64,000 nucleotides of DNA, from assembly GCF_004331735.1 (NCBI RefSeq), contig NZ_SJSO01000028.1, positions 4,699 to 68,698 of the forward strand, read 5' to 3'. Positions 52,817-60,397 of this stretch are shown in pieces. The stretch is from Pedobacter psychrodurus (GTDB taxonomy: Bacteria > Bacteroidota > Bacteroidia > Sphingobacteriales > Sphingobacteriaceae). The notes below the pieces were generated by a model, which was given only the letters and a program-made list of their open reading frames with translations, was not told the DNA's origin and searched no databases. A program made the translations under genes and the position numbers. How positions within the stretch are numbered: position 1 is the first letter of the stretch; each line of letters opens with the position of its first letter.

Positions 52817-53968
52817 TTAATTGAATAAACTGGTTCCGTTATCGGTTTGAACGGTGTAGGCATCAAGCTTGAGTCCGAATTGCAATAAATATTTTGAAGA
52901 TAGCTCCTCGATTAAATCAGCAATTTTTTCTTCTTTAACAATATTGATGGTACAACCACCAAAACCACCGCCCATCATTCTGGCACCTAATACATAATCT
53001 AGTGGCTTAACTGCTTCAACCAAGAAATCTAACTCTTTACAGCTTACTTCATAATCTTTGCTTAAACCTTCGTGCGTTTCGAACATCAGTTTACCCAAAC
53101 CTTGCAGATTACCATTTTCCAGTTGCTCCGCAGCGGTTAATAAACGGCCGATTTCTTTCACTACAAAACTACATTTGGTGTAAACTTCCAGATCTTTTGG
53201 CTTAACATAGGCTTCTAACATGGTTAAATCTACATCACGAAGAGTGCTTACATTTGGATAATGCTCTTTTACCCAAGCTACACCTTGTTCGCACTGTGCT
53301 CTTCTTTTGTTGTAAGCCGAATCGGCAAGTGCGTGTTTTACATTTGTATTTAAAAGCAACAGTTTATAGCCATCCAGCTTTAAAGGAATGTAAATATGTT
53401 TCATCGATCTGCAATCGAGCATAATGGCCTGATCTTTCTTGCCAAATACCGAGGCAAACTGATCCATAATGCCACAGTTAACGCCAGCAAAAGTCTGTTC
53501 GGCCTTTTGTGCAATCAATGCGATATCCATTTTCGGAACGGAAAGCGAAAAAAGTTGATCGAGTGCAAATCCGGTTGCACACTCTACAGCAGCCGACGAC
53601 GATAAACCTGCGCCTAAAGGCACATCACCATCGATATAAAAGTTAAAGCCACCTAACGGGTAACCTCTTTCTTTTAACTGATCGGCAACACCTAAAATGT
53701 AGTTTGCCCAGCTATTTTCTGATTTCTTTAAGCTTCTTATCGATGAAATATCAAACTGCTGATAACTTTCAGAAAATAAATGTATTTCATCGTCTTCTCT
53801 TTTTGATATGGCTACATAAATGGCCTTATCAATAGCAGCAGGCATTACAAAACCACCATTATAATCGGTATGCTCGCCAATAATATTGATCCTTCCTGGC
53901 GAACGCACCAAAATAGGCTCAACATTGAAAAGTTTTTTAAATGTATTTTTTAAATGTTGTGCATTCAT
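52817..53968 (-). CDS. galK: Galactokinase
   Basis: 383 residues of the GHMP kinase family. The galactokinase signature GRINIIGEHTDYNGG is at 25-39, the ATP loop PLGAGLSSSAAVE at 117-129, and the C-terminal GGGFGGC motif near 345. It phosphorylates galactose at C1 in the Leloir pathway. It starts 12 nt after the galT stop in the same direction. Confidence 0.97.
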   Translation of the reverse strand: MNAQHLKNTFKKLFNVEPILVRSPGRINIIGEHTDYNGGFVMPAAIDKAIYVAISKREDDEIHLFSESYQQFDISSIRSLKKSENSWANYILGVADQLKERGYPLGGFNFYIDGDVPLGAGLSSSAAVECATGFALDQLFSLSVPKMDIALIAQKAEQTFAGVNCGIMDQFASVFGKKDQAIMLDCRSMKHIYIPLKLDGYKLLLLNTNVKHALADSAYNKRRAQCEQGVAWVKEHYPNVSTLRDVDLTMLEAYVKPKDLEVYTKCSFVVKEIGRLLTAAEQLENGNLQGLGKLMFETHEGLSKDYEVSCKELDFLVEAVKPLDYVLGARMMGGGFGGCTINIVKEEKIADLIEELSSKYLLQFGLKLDAYTVQTDNGTSLFN

Positions 53969-53980
53969 TATTTAATATTT

Positions 53981-55042
53981 TTAGTCTTCAGTCTTGCTGA
54001 TTTTATAGTGTGTTGTAGACATTTCTTTTAAACGGTTGGCGGCAAATTCAGGGGTAATATCGCGTTGGGGATTAGCCAACATCTCATAACCGACCATAAA
54101 TTTTTTAACTGATGCAGAGCGCAATAATGGTGGATAAAAATGCATATGCCAATGCCATTCAGGATAATAGCCATTGTTTACTGGTGCCTGATGCATACCT
54201 GCAGAATATGGGAAGGAGGTTTCGAACAGGTTATCATATTTGGTTGTTAATACCTTAATGGCTTCCGCTAACGATTTCTTTTCAGCTTCTGTAAACAATT
54301 TAATGCTATTTACATGGCGTTTGCTGATAATCATGGTTTCGTATGGCCAAACTGCCCAGAAAGGTACAAGCACTGCAAAATGATCATTTTCAAATATAAT
54401 GCGTTCGTTTTTCTTCTGCTCCAGTTTAAGGTAATCGGCCAACAAACTCCTTCTATGAATAGCATAGTAGGTTTTTTGGCGTTCGGTTTCTTTGGCAATT
54501 TCTAAAGGGATATCACCCTGCGACCAGATCTGCCCGTGAGGGTGTGGGTTGCTACAGCCCATTATTTCGCCCTTGTTCTCAAAAATCTGGATGTATTTAA
54601 TCCAATCATTTTCGGCAAGGCTATTAAATTCATTCTGCCAAACATTTACCACAGCAGTTATTGCTTCCACACTCATTTCAGGAAGTGTAAGGTTATGTTT
54701 AGGACTAAAACTGATTACCCTGCAAAGTCCTCTCTGATTATTGGCTACCAATAAATCATCTTCGTTCATATCACCCGCAGGCGTGTCTTCAAGCAATGCA
54801 GCAAAATCATTGTTAAAAACAAAGCTTTCGGTATATTCCGGATTGCTATCGCCATCTGCCCTGCCATTACCAGGACATAAATAACATTTAGGGTCATATT
54901 CCGGACGGTTATCTGGCGTTACATCTTCAACCTTACCCTGCCAAGGCCTTTTAGTACGGTGTGGAGAAACTAAAACCCATTCGCCAGTTAATATATTTAA
55001 CCTGGTGTGTGGATTACTATCGAGTTCGAATGTTTGGTTCAT
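53981..55042 (-). CDS. galT: Galactose-1-phosphate uridylyltransferase
   Basis: 353 residues. It exchanges UMP between UDP-glucose and galactose-1-phosphate. The active site is the HPH motif (His 167, His 169) in SNPHPHGQIWSQ. Zn ligands Cys 53 and Cys 56 (KCYLC) are present, and the C-terminal HIT-like block PEWHWHMHFYPP is intact. It is the first gene of galT-galK-symporter, and its promoter region overlaps the large palindrome at 55109-55151. No galE is present in the window. Confidence 0.96.
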   Translation of the reverse strand: MNQTFELDSNPHTRLNILTGEWVLVSPHRTKRPWQGKVEDVTPDNRPEYDPKCYLCPGNGRADGDSNPEYTESFVFNNDFAALLEDTPAGDMNEDDLLVANNQRGLCRVISFSPKHNLTLPEMSVEAITAVVNVWQNEFNSLAENDWIKYIQIFENKGEIMGCSNPHPHGQIWSQGDIPLEIAKETERQKTYYAIHRRSLLADYLKLEQKKNERIIFENDHFAVLVPFWAVWPYETMIISKRHVNSIKLFTEAEKKSLAEAIKVLTTKYDNLFETSFPYSAGMHQAPVNNGYYPEWHWHMHFYPPLLRSASVKKFMVGYEMLANPQRDITPEFAANRLKEMSTTHYKISKTED

Positions 55043-55100
55043 TTTATATTTTCAATTGGTTAGAAAAAAGAAAGCATTTAGCTTAACCTATCTAAGCCGC

Positions 55101-55129
55101 CAAATTATAAAATTATTATTAATTGTCAA
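55101..55129 (-). promoter_or_regulatory. Putative galT promoter overlapping the operator
   Basis: On the minus strand TTG (55127-55129) is followed after 18 nt by ATAATTTG (55101-55108), one mismatch from TAnnTTTG, then CGGC. The TTG lies in the centre of the palindrome, so a bound repressor would block it. Confidence 0.45.
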
Positions 55130-55151
55130 AACGACAATTAATAATAATTTT
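55109..55151. promoter_or_regulatory. 19-bp-arm perfect palindrome, operator of the gal locus
   Basis: Two 19-bp arms (55109-55127 and 55133-55151) are perfect reverse complements around a 5-nt centre; the core reads AATTGTC-AAAAC-GACAATT. It lies in the 161-bp spacer between galT and the divergent NrtR-like regulator. Length, perfection and location mark it as the regulator's binding site. Confidence 0.8.
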
Positions 55152-55203
55152 TATTTTCGTGAAAATTTGAACATATTAAGCCCTTTAAAATCTCGGATAA
55201 AAA

Positions 55204-55902
55204 ATGATTGAATATTCTAGGCAGCCGCATTATCTTGTTGCTGTTGATTGCATAGTGTTTGGATTTGACGGTGAACACCTTAAAATTCTGTTGGTTAAGC
55301 GGGGTTTAGAACCCGAAATAAACAAATGGAGTTTAATGGGTGGTTTTGTGGGTGCAGATGAAAGTCCGGATGATGCAGCAAACAGGGTACTCAAAAAAAT
55401 GACGGGTTTGGAAGGTGTTTACCTGGAGCAGATGCAGATTTACGGAGAGCCTGCCCGCGACCCAATCGAAAGAACACTTTCTGTCGGATATTTTGCCCTC
55501 ATTGATATCCATAAATATGAGGCGCAGTTAAATGATGATTATGAAGCTGAATGGTTTTTGATCAACGATCGGCCAAAACTTATTTTCGATCATAACCAAA
55601 TGGTTGCCGATGCCCGAAAAAAACTAAGGTACAAGGCAGCCCTCCACCCTATCTTGTTCGAAATGCTGCCAAAAAAATTTACGATTCCACAATTACATAT
55701 TCTTTTTGAGGAAGTAAACGATACTAAAATCGATACCAGAAATTTCAGCCGTAAAATTACCTCGACTGGATTATTGATTAAGCTAGCTGAAAAAGATAGG
55801 ACAGGTTCTAAAAAAGGCGCATTCTATTTTAAATTAGATAAGAAGAAATACAGTGCTAATTCGCAAGCATTCTTAAACTTAATGCCAAATTTAAAGGTTT
55901 AA
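55204..55902 (+). CDS. NrtR/AraR-like Nudix-domain transcriptional regulator of galactose use
   Basis: 232 residues. A Nudix fold (about 8-145, VAVDCIVFGFDGEHLKILLVKRG) is fused to a winged helix (about 150-225, PKKFTIPQLHILFEEV, RNFSRKITSTGLL). The Nudix box GX5EX7REUXEEXGU is kept at Gly 47, Glu 53, Arg 61 and Gly 68, but all three Glu of REUXEE are replaced (VLKKM), so it is probably a ligand sensor without hydrolase activity. Relatives control arabinose and other sugar genes in Bacteroidota. Divergence from galT predicts a galactose-pathway ligand. Confidence 0.88.
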   Translation: MIEYSRQPHYLVAVDCIVFGFDGEHLKILLVKRGLEPEINKWSLMGGFVGADESPDDAANRVLKKMTGLEGVYLEQMQIYGEPARDPIERTLSVGYFALIDIHKYEAQLNDDYEAEWFLINDRPKLIFDHNQMVADARKKLRYKAALHPILFEMLPKKFTIPQLHILFEEVNDTKIDTRNFSRKITSTGLLIKLAEKDRTGSKKGAFYFKLDKKKYSANSQAFLNLMPNLKV

Positions 55903-56151
55903 TTATTTTTTTTGATCTATTTTTCTTATTTGGTTTATGTAAATGAACTGAATAAATTTCTACGTCCAGACTGATGGAAAATGGCACTGATTAGAATTAG
56001 CTTAGGTAAAATCGGTTCAGAAAGTCATTGTTAAATTTTGAGGATTAACAGGATAAACATAAGTTCTTAAAAAAAACATCGTTATAGCAGTAATCATTTA
56101 TGAGTATGTTTGGGCAACAAACACACAATAAACTTAAATTAATCTTAAAAC
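55903..56151 (+). promoter_or_regulatory. Spacer with -7 box of the OmpA lipoprotein gene
   Basis: TATGTTTG (56105-56112) matches TAnnTTTG 40 nt before the ATG; no TTG lies at the expected distance. The rest of the spacer shows nothing recognisable. Confidence 0.4.
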
Positions 56152-56682
56152 ATGAACATTACCAAAAATCTTTTATTTACTACGCTCCTAGCTTTGTTTA
56201 CCCTTACCATGTACTCTTGTAAAACAAAAAAACTGGTAGCGAAACCAGCTCCAGCACCTGTTGAAAAGCCAGCACCACCAGTAGAAGAGAAAAAACCAGC
56301 GCCTGCACCAGAGAAAGAAGAGGCTCCGGCTCCCGCTGAAAAACCCAACTTTAACTTAGACAATATCCAGTTTGAGTTTAATTCGTTTGTACTTAAAACA
56401 TCATCATTCTCTATCCTGGATAAAGCAGTTGCGGAAATGAAAAAATCGCCAAACACAAAATTTATTCTTAATGGTCATTCATCTGCCGAAGGCACACCAG
56501 AGCACAACATGCAGCTTTCTGTTGATCGCGCAAATGCTGTAAAATCGTACTTTATAAATGCAGGTTTAAACGGAAATAATTTCACTGTTGTTGGTCATGG
56601 TGAGAAAGAGCCAATTAGCAACAATACCAGCGAAGAAGGTAGAATACTGAACAGAAGAACTGAAATAAAAGTTCAGAATTAA
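56152..56682 (+). CDS. OmpA-family (Pal-like) lipoprotein
   Basis: 176 residues. Lipobox MYSC (Cys 23), then a Pro/Ala/Glu/Lys-rich linker (about 30-65, PAPAPVEKPAPP type) long enough to cross part of the periplasm, then an OmpA domain (about 70-176) with FEFNSFVL, LNGHSSAEGTPEHNMQLSVDRANAVKSYF and NRRTEIKV. It anchors the outer membrane to peptidoglycan. Monocistronic with its own terminator. Confidence 0.93.
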   Translation: MNITKNLLFTTLLALFTLTMYSCKTKKLVAKPAPAPVEKPAPPVEEKKPAPAPEKEEAPAPAEKPNFNLDNIQFEFNSFVLKTSSFSILDKAVAEMKKSPNTKFILNGHSSAEGTPEHNMQLSVDRANAVKSYFINAGLNGNNFTVVGHGEKEPISNNTSEEGRILNRRTEIKVQN

Positions 56683-56704
56683 TTCTTTTAAAAAATAACA
56701 AGAA

Positions 56705-56738
56705 GGGCCATGGTTTAATTTCCATGGCCTTTTTTTAT
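56705..56738 (+). terminator. Rho-independent terminator after the OmpA lipoprotein gene
   Basis: GGCCATGG and CCATGGCC arms (with flanking A/T pairs) around a short loop and a run of seven T. Confidence 0.9.
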
Positions 56739-56751
56739 TTACAAAGCGTTC

Positions 56752-56930
56752 GTCATACTGAACTTGTTTCAGACCTTCGCCTACGCTACCATTGACAGAT
56801 TCAAAAGAAAGGTCGTCCTTGCGAGGAGGAACAACGAAGCAATCTTTCATGCTAGTGATCCTTTCCATAAAGATTGCTTCCCCGAAAAACGGGGCAGGCT
56901 GTCGGCTGAAAAAGCCTTCTCGCAATGACG
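56752..56930. repeat. REP/MITE-like palindromic repeats
   Basis: At 56812-56930 GTCGTCCTTGCGAGGAGG...GAAGCAATCTTT and AAAGATTGCTTC...CTTCTCGCAATGACGA form a 119-bp imperfect palindrome. A half-site GTCATACTGAACTTG precedes it at 56752. Similar in length to the 20132 and 34239 elements but with a different terminal word (TTGCGAG). It lies at a convergent gene junction. Confidence 0.7.
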
Positions 56931-56987
56931 ATAATCTGAGGAGATTAATCTTTAAAATTCTCCTCAGGGTGACAATCGGAAAGGCAT

Positions 56988-57845
56988 TTATTTTTGATAC
57001 ACCCTAACGTAATCAACCTCCATTCTGTTGGGAAATTTAGTGCCGTTTAATGATCCACCGTTCATACCACCCATCGCTAAATCGAACAAGATATAATGTT
57101 TTTGCCTAAAAGGATGAAAATCTGATCCATCATCATTTTTAAGATCTTTTAAATTGGTTTTATTCAGGAGCATTCCATCTACAAATAAGCTAATGGCTTC
57201 ACTATCCCAATCCATACGCCATATATGAAACACTGCTGCCCATTTTTTTCCACCCAATTCGGCTACGGATTTGGTATTGCTAAACCATTTTGCCTTTTTA
57301 TCGGGTCCTAAACTTGCTATATTGGCCAATAATTTTCCACGGTAGTATTCCATAATATCGATTTCGCCGTTTGCAGGCCAGCGGCCTTTTACGCCCAGTG
57401 TCCAAAATGCCGGCCATAGTCCATCTGAGATGTCGATCTTTCCTCTCATTTCGAATCGGCCATATTGCCAGCTCTGTAAACCTTTGGTAATAATACAGGC
57501 CGAAGTATATTCTATATTTTTGGGCTTTTTACGCCAATCTTCACTTCCTGCTCCGTATAACGGATTTGGTTTCACTTCTTTCCGGGCTTCGATAATCAGT
57601 TTGCCATCTTTACAAAATGCATTATCATGCTGGTACCACTGCAACTCTTCGTTACGGACAAAACCTTTTTCATAACCCCAATTAGTTGGATTGGGGGAAC
57701 CATCTTTGTTAAATTCATCATTCCAAACCAGTTTATAGCCTTCTTTAACATAAGCATTTGAAAAATTCTGATCCTTGTTCACAGCACATGATTGCATTAC
57801 AATACTTAACAATACAACAAGGGAGAATGGAATTCTATTTCGCAT
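56988..57845 (-). CDS. GH16-family endo-glycanase lipoprotein
   Basis: 285 residues. Lipobox MQSC (Cys 20), then a GH16 jelly roll with YGRFEMRGKIDISDGLWPAFWTLG and the catalytic motif ExDxxE as Glu 161-Ile-Asp 163-Ile-Met-Glu 166 (NGEIDIMEYY). GH16 enzymes cut beta-1,3(4)-glucans or galactans such as laminarin, agar and carrageenan. The motif type fits a laminarinase-like enzyme but does not decide it. Last gene of the SusCD locus, 105 bp after the DUF5013 gene. Surface-exposed location is likely. Confidence 0.92.
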   Translation of the reverse strand: MRNRIPFSLVVLLSIVMQSCAVNKDQNFSNAYVKEGYKLVWNDEFNKDGSPNPTNWGYEKGFVRNEELQWYQHDNAFCKDGKLIIEARKEVKPNPLYGAGSEDWRKKPKNIEYTSACIITKGLQSWQYGRFEMRGKIDISDGLWPAFWTLGVKGRWPANGEIDIMEYYRGKLLANIASLGPDKKAKWFSNTKSVAELGGKKWAAVFHIWRMDWDSEAISLFVDGMLLNKTNLKDLKNDDGSDFHPFRQKHYILFDLAMGGMNGGSLNGTKFPNRMEVDYVRVYQK

Positions 57846-57950
57846 AGGGATTTTTTGATCAACTAATTTAACATTATTCTTAAATAAAAAATTCTCTGGG
57901 TTTTCTAAAAAGAAACCCAGAGAATAAGCAATTAACTGTAAAGCTGCCTG

Positions 57951-59144
57951 TTAAAGTGATTTAAGCATTACTTCTTTTACAATCCAGAATTGGTTTCCTG
58001 ATGCCGTCGACATCGTGGCTAGAAAGCCTATTGAAACTGTTGTTGATTGCGTTAAGGTAAACTGGAACTTATTATTTGCAAAATTGGTATAACCCAATGA
58101 AGTTGATACATCGGCCACATCTGGCAGGGTATTACCAGCTGCTGCTACGATGTAAACCGGATCTTTTGCTTCATTTTTGGCCATGGTAATTTCGAAACTA
58201 TAGCTACCAGCCGGAAGCGTAAAAGTTTGGTATATTTTACCATTGGTAATTTGTGCAGTACCATCCCAGCCCATTTCCATGGCCAAACAACCACCCTGAT
58301 CCGAGCACCATCCTCCTAAACCGCCATGATTTTTAATATTCGCAGTAACCGTCCAATCGGCAATATTACGCCAGCGGCCACCACTTGCAGCAGCTACGAA
58401 AGGATTTCCTTTATTCTTAAAGTAGGTTGAAGTGATATCAGCACCTACCCGTTGCGTTTGAAAAGCCGTCGAAAAAGTATCAATCGATACCGTATCAGGT
58501 AAAAATAAGGTACGGTACCTTAAATTTGTACCTGGTTTAATATCAGAAATTGAAGTTGTTGTTTCATCTATTTTAGTTCTGATCTTTTTAATTACGTTAC
58601 TCAGATTGGTGTATTCTATCTCGGTAGCAAATACCCCTGTTAATCTATCCATTCCCTGCCAGGTAATTTTAGTTGCACCACTCGCATCTGTAAAAGCAGA
58701 TTCTATTGGCCTGTTAAATAAGGATGATTGGTATCTTGCGCCGTAAGATCTTCCTGTTTTATATACTGGGATAGACTTATTTCCAACTCCATCATAGGTA
58801 TAGATTTCAAAATTCTGCACGCCTTCTTTTACATTTTCTACAAAGTACTTTAAGGTATCAATAGCGTACTTCTTCTTTACCTGAATAACCACTGAATCGG
58901 CCTTGTTATTCCAAAAGATTTTACATAGTGTTACTTTCGGATCGGACAGAAATAAGCCTCTGATGTACACCCTGTTATTTCCCGACATTACTTTCACCGA
59001 ATCTAATTTTCCGGTGTAAGAAATTTCCCCTTTCTCGGTAAACTTTTTGTAATCATCGGCTTTTGTGCAGGCCAGGTAAGTGCCAGCCAATAGGACCATA
59101 AAAGCGAGTTTTATGGTTCGTATATTTATTTTTTGATTATTCAT
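57951..59144 (-). CDS. DUF4998/DUF5013 surface glycan-locus lipoprotein
   Basis: 397 residues. Lipobox TYLAC (Cys 26). The N-terminal half (about 30-230, YTGKLDSVKVMSGNNRVYIRGLF) is a DUF4998 double Ig-like region and the C-terminal half (about 240-397, GNPFVAAASGGRWRNIADWTVTANIKNHGG, GKIYQTFTLPAGSYSFEI) a DUF5013 jelly roll. Such proteins follow SusD in many Bacteroidota loci and are thought to bind or position glycan. It lies 27 bp after the preceding lipoprotein gene, so it is co-transcribed. Confidence 0.88.
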   Translation of the reverse strand: MNNQKINIRTIKLAFMVLLAGTYLACTKADDYKKFTEKGEISYTGKLDSVKVMSGNNRVYIRGLFLSDPKVTLCKIFWNNKADSVVIQVKKKYAIDTLKYFVENVKEGVQNFEIYTYDGVGNKSIPVYKTGRSYGARYQSSLFNRPIESAFTDASGATKITWQGMDRLTGVFATEIEYTNLSNVIKKIRTKIDETTTSISDIKPGTNLRYRTLFLPDTVSIDTFSTAFQTQRVGADITSTYFKNKGNPFVAAASGGRWRNIADWTVTANIKNHGGLGGWCSDQGGCLAMEMGWDGTAQITNGKIYQTFTLPAGSYSFEITMAKNEAKDPVYIVAAAGNTLPDVADVSTSLGYTNFANNKFQFTLTQSTTVSIGFLATMSTASGNQFWIVKEVMLKSL

Positions 59145-59171
59145 CTCTAAAATTCTGTTTAGTTATTGCCT

Positions 59172-60371
59172 CTATCTTGGGTCTCCATAAAGTTGAACTT
59201 CTGATACACTCATAAATGAAGTACCCTGCCAATTATTAATAGATTTTATACGGATGTACCTTACTTTCTTCAGTCCTACAGCAAAATTGTAGCTTATACC
59301 GGCATTTGCAAAAGCATAATCTTCACTTGTTTGTACTCCATAAGCACTTTTAGAAGGCTTTTGAGAACTATATTTGCCCAACATTACCCAGTTATTATAA
59401 CTTCCATCGGCAGGTGGGTTATCGGTTCCCCAAATTTCAAAATCTTTTAAATTACCCCCATAATAATAGGTACGGCCAGCATTCAGGTATTCAGGATAAT
59501 TCCAAACCACAATGCGGCTAAGTGTGGCAATTTTGCCCAGATCGAAAGTTACCCATTGTGGTGTTAATACCGTCGTTTTGGTTAAACACACACTTGGCCA
59601 ATCGATAATATTGCCATCCCACATTTTTGAAACACCGGTAGAACTGTACTCTTGTGGGGTATCTGTAGGCAAGATTACTTCTTTATAGGTCGATTTAGAC
59701 AATACAGTTTCGTAAAGTGGCTTCAGCGTAGTAAAAAGCGTATCGCTATAGTTTAACCACCTATCTCTAATAGTAATGGCAAATTTCTGACTTAAAGTAT
59801 CCAATCCTCTGATTGACTGATCGATATCTATAGCAGCAGTATAGATATTTTTTGAAGTTGGCACATATTTACCTTTTGATAAAACCAATACTTCTATTGC
59901 TAAATCGGCCTTTGATGGGTTGCTTCCCTTAAAGTTTAATCCACCAAAATCGGCAACCGCTTTAAGGCTCCTGTAAACACCCCAAATTGGATTTTCGAGG
60001 GGCTTAACTTTAACAAAAACGGGCTCGGAAGCAGTTTCACTTCTATTTACCGCATACACTTTAACCTCATGCTCTTTGGTATCACCAAAACCCTCTACCA
60101 ATAAACTATTTCCATAATAAGAAGTTTTCACTTCCATTTCCTGTCCGTTGGCCAGGTTATATACTGCCTTTACATACAACAAATCTTTGTCACTGGGTAA
60201 GCTAAAAGTAATAGTGGCATTGCCCGGACCATTTGTAATGGATATATTAGACACTTTTCCGGGAGGATTGGTATTATTTTCTAAGGGTTCAATTACATCT
60301 TCCTTACAGCTTGAAAAGGCTACTGTTAAGCCAACCAGCAGTACTAGCAGGTTTTTATTCATTCTTTTCAT
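59172..60371 (-). CDS. DUF4959/DUF5000-type lipoprotein with F5/8 C-like domain
   Basis: 399 residues from ATG 60371. Lipobox FSSC (Cys 22), then tandem Fn3-like domains (PGKVSNISITNGPGNATITFSLPSDKDLLYVKAVY, typical DUF4959) and DUF5126-like middle. The C-terminal F5/8 type C (discoidin) region (about 255-399) includes SKMWDGNIIDWPSVCLT, WVTFDLGKIATLSRIVVWNYP and VRYIRIKSINNWQG. A likely cell-surface glycan-binding protein. Starts 26 nt after the susD stop. Confidence 0.88.
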   Translation of the reverse strand: MKRMNKNLLVLLVGLTVAFSSCKEDVIEPLENNTNPPGKVSNISITNGPGNATITFSLPSDKDLLYVKAVYNLANGQEMEVKTSYYGNSLLVEGFGDTKEHEVKVYAVNRSETASEPVFVKVKPLENPIWGVYRSLKAVADFGGLNFKGSNPSKADLAIEVLVLSKGKYVPTSKNIYTAAIDIDQSIRGLDTLSQKFAITIRDRWLNYSDTLFTTLKPLYETVLSKSTYKEVILPTDTPQEYSSTGVSKMWDGNIIDWPSVCLTKTTVLTPQWVTFDLGKIATLSRIVVWNYPEYLNAGRTYYYGGNLKDFEIWGTDNPPADGSYNNWVMLGKYSSQKPSKSAYGVQTSEDYAFANAGISYNFAVGLKKVRYIRIKSINNWQGTSFMSVSEVQLYGDPR

Positions 60372-60397
60372 ATTGAATATTTTTATAAAAATTAATA

